Assembly: GCA_045537695.1 (NCBI GenBank)
Contig: JAZSQB010000023.1
Coordinates: forward strand, 16,121 to 80,120
Length of the DNA: 64,000 bases
Direction of reading: 5' to 3'
Origin: RGIG2041 sp045537695
Lineage (GTDB): Bacteria; Bacillota; Clostridia; UBA1381; UMGS1253
Numbering within the stretch: position 1 is the first letter of the stretch; every line of letters starts with the position of its first letter. Under the pieces are notes generated by a model. It saw only the letters and a program-made list of their open reading frames with translations. It did no database searches and was not told where the DNA came from. The position numbers and the translations under genes are program-made. Shown piece after piece: positions 25,362-33,217 of the stretch.

Positions 25362-27662
25362 TTATTCCTTGGAAAACACCCAAAGCGTTTCCTTGACATC
25401 ATCTTTGTCATTCGACAGATTATAAACGCTGAGAATCACAGTTTCGCCATCTGTCTTTTTATACGTGATGGACGGCACTTTGCCCTCGGCAATCTGCCGT
25501 TTAATCGCATCGTAATTCAAAAAGCTCATAACCGCTCTGCGGAAATCCGCCTGCACAGTGTCATCTATGTATTTTTTCAACAGTTTGGAGAAATGCGCTT
25601 CGTCTTCTCTATACCCAAGATAGGACGGCATCAAAATGCGATACGCATTATCCGTTTCCAGCGACACTCTGTAAATACCGTTATAATGTTCTTTTAAAAT
25701 GGAAATCATTGTATCGATTTCGCGGATACCGGTCTTGACCTGACTAAACTCTTTCTCCTCATCCTTCGAAACAACTACATTTTCCTTATTCTGATAGTAC
25801 TGCGCTTTCGCTTCATACATTCTGATTTCCGCTTCGCGCACCATTTCTTCACAGCTTGCATGGCGCGTTCTAAAGGACATACCAATCGCTACGTGATATC
25901 CCTTTACAGCCAGTTGCTCGACAAAGATTCCAATTTTCTTCTGAATGCGCGCCTGATCTGCCTTGGTCGTAAATACCAAAAATTCATCGCCACCCATACG
26001 GTATATCTTATGTCCGTAGAATACCTCTTTCAGCGAATTTGCAATATAGATAAGCATTTCATCGCCCGCTGCATGACCGTACTTATTATTTCTAAGGTGC
26101 AGCTCGTTTACGTCGATATAGATGCAGGAAACCTCTTCCGGCTTTTCTGCATCCATCACCAAGCTATCCTTATTGTAGGATACGCGGTTTAAGGCGCCGG
26201 TCAGGGAGTCCGTTGTTGCCGCAAGCTCCGTTCTGTTTAAGTGCTTTTTGTTGTACATTGCAATGGCAAAGCACGCAGCGACATCTTCAATCAGCTTTCT
26301 TGTAAGCATACTTTTCTTGGTATTAATCGTACCCAAAATGCTTACATGATTGTTCTGGTTAGTCACAATAGCAAAAGATATATCTTTAATCTCATGCTTT
26401 ACAAGGAAGTTATATAACTTCTCATTCGTTTGTAAAAGATGCTTATTCGGCAGAATACGCATAAAACCGTTTGTGAGCTGGTTGTTGTTATATAGATTTG
26501 CCGCGTATCTGAAAAGCTCCGCGTGGAAATACATTCTATCCTCGCCGATTAAAAGTTTTTCTTTCAAAGCAGGCTTGATATAGAAATAATCCTCACCGTC
26601 GGTGTCCGCAAAGAAAGCAGATCGTGCACCCGAAAATTCCTTGATATTTTTAATGGATTCCGTAATGTTTGTGTTCTTTTCATTGATTTCCAAAAGCAAT
26701 TTTCTGATGCTTGCCGTACTCTCGTTTAACTTTCTTCTGTCTTTTACGCTTTTCATAACAATCTGCAGATAGACCACCATGATTATAACCATCAGGAGAA
26801 AACTAACAAGCAGATTATTGGTGATTTGATGCGTTTCGGCAAACACCTGCGTCTCATAGCGGGCAAGCATAATGCCCCAGCCAAAATCTTCCATAATGGA
26901 ATAATGCACATACAAGTCTTCTCCCGTGCGGATAGACTTAAACGAAGTAAAGCCTTTGTCTGTATTAACCAGTTCTTCATAGGAATACCCGTCGTTATAC
27001 TCACGATTCTTAAGCTGCGACAGCTCGCCCGGGTCCGCATCTATGGTATCAATGACAAACTTACCGGTTGCCTTATCGTAGACAAAAAGCTGCGCGTCCA
27101 ATTCCTGCGCCATCAGATTATATTTTGCCGAAAGCGTTTTTAAATGCATAACGCCGTACAAAACGCCGACCGTCTGCCCGTTTACCTTAATCGGAACGGC
27201 ACTTCTTACAATGTCACCGCCGAAGCCTGTCAGATCAGGCACGCGTCCGCTGATATACTCCCCGCGCGCCGCTTCTTCTGCAAAAGAAATTTTACCGTTT
27301 AAATCAACGCTGCCCATTTTTGTTACAAAAGTGTTATCCGCATTTAAGATGCCAACATTGGAAAACAGACCGATTGGCTTAAAAGAGTCAAACAAAAGGC
27401 TGTAGTTTTCCCCATCCGCATAAAGCTTGGCTGCAAAGTTTGCCATCGTCACGAGATTTTCGCGATCGGATTTTAGCTGCAGCGTAAGGTCATCCTTTAT
27501 TTGTTTGGTCTGGATATGCAGCATTTCATACGCTTCATCCTCCGCAGAAAAGTAAAAGGAAGTGGCCGTAGCTAAAAACACCACGCATATTAAAACAGCA
27601 GTGATAACCGTATATAAAACATTATTTTGTCTACGCTTATTTTGTTCATATGTAATTGGCAT
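25362..27662 (-). CDS. dCache-GGDEF membrane diguanylate cyclase
   Basis: A 766-residue protein. Membrane helix 1 (~17-38) is followed by a ~240-residue extracytoplasmic double-Cache region (DLTGFGGDIVRSAVPIKVNG is characteristic) and membrane helix 2 (~283-303). A linker of ~190 residues leads to the GGDEF domain (~485-640): DSLTGALNRVSY, VNELHLRNNKYGHAAGDE and an intact GGDEF at 557-561. No RxxD inhibitory site is seen upstream of the signature. A C-terminal domain of ~120 residues of unknown type completes the protein. It should sense a small extracellular molecule and make c-di-GMP. A strong promoter lies upstream, so it is probably the first gene of the EPS transcript. Confidence 0.9.
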   Translation of the reverse strand: MPITYEQNKRRQNNVLYTVITAVLICVVFLATATSFYFSAEDEAYEMLHIQTKQIKDDLTLQLKSDRENLVTMANFAAKLYADGENYSLLFDSFKPIGLFSNVGILNADNTFVTKMGSVDLNGKISFAEEAARGEYISGRVPDLTGFGGDIVRSAVPIKVNGQTVGVLYGVMHLKTLSAKYNLMAQELDAQLFVYDKATGKFVIDTIDADPGELSQLKNREYNDGYSYEELVNTDKGFTSFKSIRTGEDLYVHYSIMEDFGWGIMLARYETQVFAETHQITNNLLVSFLLMVIIMVVYLQIVMKSVKDRRKLNESTASIRKLLLEINEKNTNITESIKNIKEFSGARSAFFADTDGEDYFYIKPALKEKLLIGEDRMYFHAELFRYAANLYNNNQLTNGFMRILPNKHLLQTNEKLYNFLVKHEIKDISFAIVTNQNNHVSILGTINTKKSMLTRKLIEDVAACFAIAMYNKKHLNRTELAATTDSLTGALNRVSYNKDSLVMDAEKPEEVSCIYIDVNELHLRNNKYGHAAGDEMLIYIANSLKEVFYGHKIYRMGGDEFLVFTTKADQARIQKKIGIFVEQLAVKGYHVAIGMSFRTRHASCEEMVREAEIRMYEAKAQYYQNKENVVVSKDEEKEFSQVKTGIREIDTMISILKEHYNGIYRVSLETDNAYRILMPSYLGYREDEAHFSKLLKKYIDDTVQADFRRAVMSFLNYDAIKRQIAEGKVPSITYKKTDGETVILSVYNLSNDKDDVKETLWVFSKE

Positions 27663-27711
27663 TTTATTACATCTTCTTTCTTAAATTTGTATATAAATAC
27701 ACCTATCTTAT

Positions 27712-27740
27712 ATTATACTATTTGTTCATTAATTTTTCAA
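27712..27740 (-). promoter_or_regulatory. Promoter of the diguanylate cyclase gene / EPS locus
   Basis: Minus strand: TTGAAA, 17-base spacer, TATAAT, about 50 bases before the start codon. It is the best sigma-A promoter seen for the whole 23-kb minus-strand EPS locus. Confidence 0.75.
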
Positions 27741-27829
27741 GAGTTTTTTTGTATAGGTTTATAATAGATATGCTATACTGCGGCATATTTTTACGAGTGA
27801 GCTCTCAACAAAATATTTCGGACAAAAAA

Positions 27830-27900
27830 ATACGGAAACTTTCCAAAATATGTTATAGTTAAGTAACATTACCAAACTAAACAAAAATGGGTTTCCGTAT
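27830..27900 (-). terminator. Inverted repeat with nested hairpin, possible spoVAE terminator
   Basis: Perfect 10-bp arms (atacggaaac at 27830-27839 and its complement at 27891-27900) enclose 51 bases that contain a smaller atgtta/taacat hairpin. On the minus strand the second arm is followed by seven Ts, so it can end the spoVA transcript. The long loop is unusual for a plain terminator. Confidence 0.45.
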
Positions 27901-27932
27901 ATGCAAACTATAATACAAGCAATATTATTAAT

Positions 27933-28295
27933 TTACTTCTTGTTCTTCACCTTCGGTGAAAACAAAAGTGCAATCAGATAACCAAAAAATATAGCGGCAC
28001 CGATACCGGCCGCAGCGGTCTTGATGCCGCCGGAAAATGCACCAATCAGACCATTTTCCGCCACGCCTTCGCGCGCTCCCTTGCCGAGCAGATAACCAAA
28101 ACCGGAAATCGGCACAGTTACGCCGGCGCCGGCAAATTCAACTAACGGCTGATAAAGCCCCAGTAAACTAAGAACAACGCCGACGCAAACAAAACCAACC
28201 AGTATTTTCGCCGGAGTCAGCTTCGTTTTATCGATCAAAACTTGACCGATGGCGCAAAAAATACCGCCAACAATAAATGCTTTTACATACATCAT
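27933..28295 (-). CDS. spoVAE: Stage V sporulation protein AE (SpoVAE)
   Basis: A 120-residue protein with about four membrane helices. It has the SpoVAE pattern YVKAFIVGGIFCAIGQVLID at the start, PLVEFAGAGVTVPISGFG in the middle, and a final helix ending in Lys-rich residues. SpoVA proteins form the channel that takes dipicolinic acid into the forespore and releases it in germination. It overlaps spoVAD by four bases. It starts at ATGATG; either Met could be used. Confidence 0.9.
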   Translation of the reverse strand: MMYVKAFIVGGIFCAIGQVLIDKTKLTPAKILVGFVCVGVVLSLLGLYQPLVEFAGAGVTVPISGFGYLLGKGAREGVAENGLIGAFSGGIKTAAAGIGAAIFFGYLIALLFSPKVKNKK

Positions 28296-29314
28296 ACCTC
28301 AAGACTCCTTTGTATGCAGACTGCATGAGCAATACCCGGAATGCTCTCCCCCTGCAAAAGCGAGAGCGGACTCATCAACGCCCCTGTGCAAACCAGTAAT
28401 ACTCGTTTCAGCGCACCGCTGCGTATTCTATCCAGAATATACCCACAAAACGTAATTGCGCTGCAGCCGCACCCGCTGCCACCAGCGTGCACATCCTGCC
28501 GCTCTATATCGAATACCATACGCCCGCAATCATCGTAGTTTTTGGAAACATCTATACCATTCTTCCCAAGCATATCTTTGGCTATCGACCAGCCAACCTC
28601 TCCCAAGTCCCCCGTGACAATCAAATCATAATCTGTTGCTTTTCTTTCTGTATCCCGCAAATGCGTTGTAATGGTATCTACAGCTGCCGGTGCCATAGCT
28701 GCGCCCATATTGTTCACATCGCTGATGCCCATATCTACAATTTTGCCGGTTGTAATATGGGTAATATAGGGGCCGACACCATTAGATTCCAAAACTGCTG
28801 CGCCAGCGCCCGTTACCGTCCATTGTGCGGTCGGTGTGCGCTGACCTCCATATTCCAACGGAAAGCGAAACTGCTTTTCAGAGGAGCAAAAATGACTGGA
28901 GGTCATTGCAAGCGACGTATCGGCAAATCCGCCATCTATTAGCATAGATGCAAGCGATATGCTTTCTGCCATCGTCGAGCAAGCGCCATACAGACCAAAA
29001 AACGGAATGCCCGTATCACAGAGTGCATAATGCGTACCGCAGCACTGGTTTAACAAATCTCCCGCAAGCGCATACTGAATATCCCCAAGCGTTTTATTTG
29101 CCTTTGCAATGGCTTTTTGCATTACGGTTCTCTGCAGCTTACTCTCTGCTTTTTCCCAGGTTTTTTCTCCATACATATCATCACTTAAAATTTCATCATA
29201 ATAACCCGCTAGTGGGCCTTTGCCTTCCTTGCTGCCGGCGATGCACGCCGAAGCAGAGATGCTGACTGGTTTTGTCAGCTGAATTGTTGCTCTACCCATA
29301 CGTTTTTTTGCCAT
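28292..29314 (-). CDS. spoVAD: Stage V sporulation protein AD (SpoVAD)
   Basis: A 340-residue protein of the thiolase-like SpoVAD family. GRATIQLTKPVSISASACI opens the protein, GIPFFGLYGACSTMAESI lies around the thiolase active-site Cys position, and DVHAGGSGCGCSAITF appears in the C-terminal half. SpoVAD binds dipicolinic acid and works with the SpoVA membrane proteins. ATG follows gaggtgag. No spoVAC is next to it here; the upstream genes are dfx and rbr, 9 bases away, in the same direction. Confidence 0.93.
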   Translation of the reverse strand: MAKKRMGRATIQLTKPVSISASACIAGSKEGKGPLAGYYDEILSDDMYGEKTWEKAESKLQRTVMQKAIAKANKTLGDIQYALAGDLLNQCCGTHYALCDTGIPFFGLYGACSTMAESISLASMLIDGGFADTSLAMTSSHFCSSEKQFRFPLEYGGQRTPTAQWTVTGAGAAVLESNGVGPYITHITTGKIVDMGISDVNNMGAAMAPAAVDTITTHLRDTERKATDYDLIVTGDLGEVGWSIAKDMLGKNGIDVSKNYDDCGRMVFDIERQDVHAGGSGCGCSAITFCGYILDRIRSGALKRVLLVCTGALMSPLSLLQGESIPGIAHAVCIQRSLEV

Positions 29315-29323
29315 CAGCTCACC

Positions 29324-29716
29324 TCAAATATCCGTTTTCCAAAACCCATGCTGATTGCAAAAGGCATATACGCAAACGGCTTTATCATCCGCAGACAAGT
29401 AAAACGTCGCCACCGGCTCCTTTTGTTTTTCCAAACAAATGCGCTGACACCCTTTTTTCGTTTGCAGATAGATAAAACCGATGCTATGCTCCTCCGTCAT
29501 CGGATGCATCACCCTGCCGACACCGACCTTAATTTTATTTTTATCCACTTCCACAACCGGCAAATGTTTTTCTTCAATTTCTTCTGAGCTTTGCGCCACC
29601 ATGCGGGACAGTTTTTCACCACAGCAGTGTATTTCATCGTCTTTTTTTCCGCCGCGGATGACTTCTATGATGTGCTCACAATGATTTCCCAAATAAAATA
29701 TCGGCTCTTTTTTCAT
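29324..29716 (-). CDS. dfx: Desulfoferrodoxin / superoxide reductase
   Basis: A 130-residue protein. The C-terminal superoxide reductase domain has the iron-binding signature residues: His in EEKHLPVVEV, HPMTEEHSIG, and the Cys and His in FCNQHGFWK. The N-terminal desulforedoxin-like domain is altered: the usual FYKCEHCGN pattern reads FYLGNHCEH, leaving one Cys of the first pair, while the CC of the second pair (HCCGEKL) is kept. Center I is thus probably incomplete. The enzyme reduces superoxide to peroxide without making oxygen, and rubrerythrin beside it would take the peroxide. The ATG at 29716 has aaggag at eight bases; the longer frame upstream is not coding. Confidence 0.9.
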   Translation of the reverse strand: MKKEPIFYLGNHCEHIIEVIRGGKKDDEIHCCGEKLSRMVAQSSEEIEEKHLPVVEVDKNKIKVGVGRVMHPMTEEHSIGFIYLQTKKGCQRICLEKQKEPVATFYLSADDKAVCVYAFCNQHGFWKTDI

Positions 29717-29721
29717 CTGGT

Positions 29722-30339
29722 TCACTCCTTTACAGACTGAGCATCCGAAGCACGATACGGTGACATCGCATAGAGCAAAAACTGTCCCTGTACTGCATCG
29801 CAAACCGGGCACTTGCCCGGTGCGCTCTTGCCTGTATGAATATGTCCACAATTTTGGCACATCCATACGGTCTCTGTCTCCGAAGAAAACAGTTCGTTTC
29901 TTTCCAGCAAATCCGCAAATTTACCGAAACGTTCGGCGTGCACATGCTCTACCGCAGCAATCATTTCAAATTTTGCCGCAATTTCCGGATAGCCTTCCTC
30001 CTGCGCTATCTTTGCAAACGTCGGATAGACTGAAGAATATTCATCCGTCTCCCCATGCTGCGCCGCGCGCAAAAGACGGTCAACCTCAGCGTAATTATCG
30101 ACCGGATAGTCACCGGAAATCACAATTTTTTCACCAGACATCTGTTTTAGAAAATCATAAAACACTTCCGCATGTTCTTTCTCCTGATTTGCCGTATACA
30201 AAAACACATCCGAAATGATTGGCAAATTTAATTTTCTTGCCTTCTGGGCCGCAATGGTGTAACGATTTCTCGCCTGGCTTTCTCCTGCAAACGCACGCAT
30301 TAAATTAATTCTTGTTTCACTGTTTTTAAACTCTACCAT
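29722..30339 (-). CDS. rbr: Rubrerythrin
   Basis: A 205-residue protein: a four-helix ferritin-like domain with the di-iron ligands in FAGESQARNRY, ANQEKEHAEVF and AAVEHVHAERF. A C-terminal rubredoxin domain follows (MCQNCGHIH and CPVC). Rubrerythrin reduces hydrogen peroxide in anaerobes using electrons from rubredoxin/ferredoxin. The ATG at 30339 stands behind aaggagac. The stop is 5 bases before dfx, so rbr-dfx form an oxygen-defence pair, with the spoVA genes following closely. Confidence 0.95.
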   Translation of the reverse strand: MVEFKNSETRINLMRAFAGESQARNRYTIAAQKARKLNLPIISDVFLYTANQEKEHAEVFYDFLKQMSGEKIVISGDYPVDNYAEVDRLLRAAQHGETDEYSSVYPTFAKIAQEEGYPEIAAKFEMIAAVEHVHAERFGKFADLLERNELFSSETETVWMCQNCGHIHTGKSAPGKCPVCDAVQGQFLLYAMSPYRASDAQSVKE

Positions 30340-30646
30340 AATATCGTCTCCTTTCAATATCAATATTTTTTTGCATTTTTATATGAATTATTCCTATAAT
30401 TTGTTTAAATCAAAAAAAGTATATTAAAACAAAAACAACGAAGGGCGATTGCTTTAGATTTGTATTATATATAAATTCACAACTTGAAGACCGTACTGTG
30501 GATTTACGCTCAAACATGATTTTAGGAAAAAACAGTCAAAGCGTACAAATCTCTCTTGTCCGTATGGATTTGATTTAAGAAAGCATAAAAGCTATGTACG
30601 CCTAATTAATAATTTAAATTTTTTTCACTTTTTTGCAAAAAAAGTG
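30340..30646. other. AT-rich intergenic region between rbr and tRNA-Leu
   Basis: No open frame of interest. At ~30385-30402 an AT-rich imperfect palindrome (gaattattcctataattt) weakly resembles a PerR/Fur-type operator upstream of rbr. At 30626-30646 a perfect hairpin cactttttt-g-c-aaaaaaagtg abuts the tRNA promoter. I see nothing else in the stretch. Confidence 0.35.
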
Positions 30647-30675
30647 TTGACAAACCATAATTTCTGCTGTATAAT
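30647..30675 (+). promoter_or_regulatory. Consensus promoter of tRNA-Leu
   Basis: TTGACA (30647-30652), 17-base spacer, TATAAT (30670-30675): a perfect sigma-A consensus, 13 bases before the tRNA. Confidence 0.92.
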
Positions 30676-30688
30676 AAGCAAGTCGTTT

Positions 30689-30772
30689 GCGAGTGTGCTG
30701 GAATCGGCAGACAGGCACGTTTGAGGGGCGTGTGCTTATGGCGTATGGGTTCAAGTCCCATCACTCGCACCA
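30689..30772 (+). tRNA. tRNA-Leu (anticodon GAG)
   Basis: An 84-base class II tRNA with encoded CCA. Acceptor stem gcgagtg / cactcgc, D-arm with ggaatcggcagac, anticodon stem cacgt / gcgtg around the loop ttgaggg, anticodon GAG at 30723-30725, a variable arm, then the T-arm atggg-ttcaagt-cccat. The long variable arm and discriminator A fit leucine. Confidence 0.95.
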
Positions 30773-30779
30773 GAAAAAG

Positions 30780-30810
30780 AGGGTATCCGAAAGGATGCCC
30801 CTTTTTTATT
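30780..30810 (+). terminator. Terminator after tRNA-Leu
   Basis: Stem gggtatcc / ggatgccc with a gaaa tetraloop, followed by ctttttt. Positioned 8 bases after the tRNA 3' end. Confidence 0.88.
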
Positions 30811-30821
30811 CCCTCATTAAA

Positions 30822-30836
30822 ATGGGACTTGAACCC
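30822..30836 (-). repeat. Inverted copy of the tRNA-Leu T-arm
   Basis: atgggacttgaaccc is the exact reverse complement of the 15 T-arm bases at 30747-30761 of the tRNA-Leu gene. A second copy of the terminator-like ggataccccttttt follows at 30877-30891. It may be a duplication relic or an integration scar; no integrase gene is nearby. Confidence 0.55.
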
Positions 30837-30966
30837 TAAGAGGGCGGTTTGCGTTAAGAAAAAGTTGCCGGTGGAAGGATACCCCTTTTTTAAACATAGT
30901 TATAGGAGCAAAACCTTATAAAAGCATTCCAAAAAATTATTTTGTAATATTTTTTTAACATTTTTA

Positions 30967-30995
30967 TTGCTCTTTTCCACAACATATGGTATACT
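30967..30995 (+). promoter_or_regulatory. Promoter of the two-component operon
   Basis: TTGCTC, 17-base spacer, TATACT (30990-30995), 35 bases before the response regulator start. Confidence 0.65.
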
Positions 30996-31030
30996 GAATA
31001 TATACGAATAATAAAAAGGAGCGCTGCGGT

Positions 31031-31714
31031 ATGAAAATATTAATCGTAGACGATGAAAAATTGCTTGTAAAGGGCATTAAATTTAATTTAGAGCAGGATG
31101 GCTATACCTGTGAAACCGCTTTTGACGGCGAAGAAGCAGTGAAGATGGCAAAGGATAAAAGTATTAATTTAATTATTCTCGATTTGATGTTGCCAAAAAT
31201 TGATGGTTTGGATGCATGCCAGAAAATCCGTGAATTTTCAAATGTGCCTATCATTATGCTGACCGCAAAAGGCGAAGATATGGACAAGATTATGGGACTT
31301 GAGTATGGCGCGGACGATTATATGACAAAGCCATTTAATATTTTAGAGCTTAAAGCGCGCGTTAAGGCTATTTTACGCCGTCAGGCACACGCTACAGCCG
31401 GTACAGAAAGCACACAAACAGACAACGGCGATATTAAGATTGATTACAATCAACGCCACGTTATCGTTGCCGGTCGTGAAATTAACTTGACAAGCAAAGA
31501 ATTTGATTTGATGGACTTATTCATTTCGAATCCAAACAAGGTTTACAGCCGTGATAATCTTTTGGACATCGTTTGGGGCTATGATTACCCGGGCGACATC
31601 CGTACCGTGGACGTACACGTGCGTCGTCTACGCGAAAAAATAGAGCCGGATGCAGCCGAGCCGAAATACATCCGCACAAAATGGGGAGTTGGTTACTATT
31701 ATACAAATGTTTAA
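31031..31714 (+). CDS. OmpR/PhoB-family response regulator
   Basis: A 227-residue protein. The receiver domain (1-120) has the acidic pair in VDDEK, the phosphoacceptor Asp in LIILDLMLPKIDG (near 52), Thr in IIMLTAKGED and Lys in DDYMTKPFN. The C-terminal winged helix (~130-225) ends in RTVDVHVRRLREKIEPD and WGVGYYY. It is closest in feel to the WalR/PhoP group, but lacks the neighbours of a wal operon. ATG follows aaggag. Its stop overlaps the histidine kinase start. Confidence 0.92.
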   Translation: MKILIVDDEKLLVKGIKFNLEQDGYTCETAFDGEEAVKMAKDKSINLIILDLMLPKIDGLDACQKIREFSNVPIIMLTAKGEDMDKIMGLEYGADDYMTKPFNILELKARVKAILRRQAHATAGTESTQTDNGDIKIDYNQRHVIVAGREINLTSKEFDLMDLFISNPNKVYSRDNLLDIVWGYDYPGDIRTVDVHVRRLREKIEPDAAEPKYIRTKWGVGYYYTNV

Positions 31715-33137
31715 TCCTAAAAAAATCAATGCTTCCCTGCGTTGGAAAACGTCACTTGCATATGTATTGATTTCTTTGCTGATGATGTTTTTAATCAGCA
31801 TTTACGTTGTCTCCGCACTCAAAGATTATTTTTATGACCGCGAGCGCGTGGATTTACTTGCAAAAGCAAACATTGTGGCGGACATCGCTGCGCAAGGATC
31901 CATTGAAACCGGTAAATTCAGCATATCCGGCGATTTATTTGATGAGCCGGTGCGTGTGCTGATTTTAGACTCACACTCCTATGTGTGCTATGACAACAGT
32001 ACCGAAGCTAGCTTAAACGGTAAATTCTATGTATCCGGCACAAAAGTAATCAGCGAGGCAAATACAGGTACAAGTTCCTGGGCTGTGTCAGATAACACGG
32101 ACGGCACACACAGCATGGAGGTTGCGCTGCCGATTAAAAAAGCAGATACCATCATCGGCTTTGTGTTTTTGAAAAAAGCACTGACGGATGCGGACTTATA
32201 TTTAAGGGACATTCGCTCTACCCTGCTCATTCTCACAATTGTATCTGCCCTTTTGATGGCGATTATGAGCTTTTTACTGGCAAATGTTATCACTTCGCCG
32301 CTCACCCGCCTGACAAAGGCAGCAGAAGAAATTTCAGAAGGTGATTTCAGTCAAAAAGTAGAGGTCGTCGGTCATGACGAAATTGCAAGACTTGGTGAAT
32401 CATTCAACAACATGTCCGGCAAGCTGACGCTGATGGAGGAAAAACGAAAGCAATTCGTTTCCGATGCATCGCACGAATTGAAAACACCGCTCGCTACAAT
32501 CAAGCTTTCCTGCGAGTCCGCAAAATCCGCATTGGACAGCGGTGGCAATGTAGAAATGGCAAGTGAATTTATGAGCGACATCATCGGCGAAATCGACCGA
32601 TTGAACCGCATCATCGAAAAGCTCTTAACGATGACGAAAAATGATTCGCAGGTTGTTCGTACAGATATCACAACTGTAGATGTGCACAATTTGATTGTTT
32701 CTATTATCAAAAAGCTATCCCCCTTGGCACGCGAGAAAAATATCAACCTTTCATTTATCGGTGACGATGACGAAAATCATATTCAGATGTTAGCAGACTA
32801 CGACAAACTGTATGAGGCAATCTACAACATTGCAGACAACAGCATTAAATATACCAACGAAGATGGGTTTGTAAAAATCACACTCCGCGGCGATATAACA
32901 AAAACCATTATCGAAATAGAAGACAACGGTATTGGTATCCCGAAGGACCAGGAAGGTCTGATTTTTGACCGATTTTATCGTGTGGACCGCGCACGCGCAA
33001 GAGATACGGGCGGTACCGGTCTCGGTCTGTCCATCGCAAACGAGGCTGTGCAAGCGCATGGCGGACATATTGAACTCATCAGTTCAGAAGGTGTTGGCAG
33101 TAAATTTATTATTGTTTTACCATATTCAGGTAAATAA
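31707..33137 (+). CDS. Membrane sensor histidine kinase
   Basis: A protein of ~476 residues. Membrane helix 1 (~13-35), an extracytoplasmic sensor of ~125 residues, membrane helix 2 (~165-187) and a HAMP linker (SPLTRLTKAAEEISEGDFS) come first. A HisKA domain with the phospho-His in VSDASHELKTPLATIK follows, then HATPase boxes: NIADNSIKYTNEDG (N), DNGIGIPKDQEG (G1), and GTGLGLSI (G2). It pairs with the response regulator upstream. The ATG at 31707 overlaps the regulator's stop by eight bases; an upstream in-frame ATG at 31650 would overlap by 65 bases and is less likely. Confidence 0.92.
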   Translation: MFNPKKINASLRWKTSLAYVLISLLMMFLISIYVVSALKDYFYDRERVDLLAKANIVADIAAQGSIETGKFSISGDLFDEPVRVLILDSHSYVCYDNSTEASLNGKFYVSGTKVISEANTGTSSWAVSDNTDGTHSMEVALPIKKADTIIGFVFLKKALTDADLYLRDIRSTLLILTIVSALLMAIMSFLLANVITSPLTRLTKAAEEISEGDFSQKVEVVGHDEIARLGESFNNMSGKLTLMEEKRKQFVSDASHELKTPLATIKLSCESAKSALDSGGNVEMASEFMSDIIGEIDRLNRIIEKLLTMTKNDSQVVRTDITTVDVHNLIVSIIKKLSPLAREKNINLSFIGDDDENHIQMLADYDKLYEAIYNIADNSIKYTNEDGFVKITLRGDITKTIIEIEDNGIGIPKDQEGLIFDRFYRVDRARARDTGGTGLGLSIANEAVQAHGGHIELISSEGVGSKFIIVLPYSGK

Positions 33138-33217
33138 TTTATCTTTTTTTTCGCGATTTAACAGTTTTGTAATGTTTATATGCTAAACTGATTAAAGAAC
33201 GAAAGGTTGGTGGATGT

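Noticed and set aside
26760..27660. Methyl-accepting chemotaxis protein
   Set aside because: The dCache region and helices fit both, but the C-terminal half has an intact GGDEF and no MCP signalling hairpin.
29717..29866. Long N-terminal extension of desulfoferrodoxin
   Set aside because: It overlaps the rbr 3' end; the ATG at 29716 has a good ribosome binding site and gives the normal family length.
30370..30410. PerR/Fur box before rbr
   Set aside because: Only an imperfect AT-rich palindrome; too weak to call as a site.
30721..30921. Frame covering the end of tRNA-Leu
   Set aside because: Starts within the tRNA and crosses its terminator; not coding.
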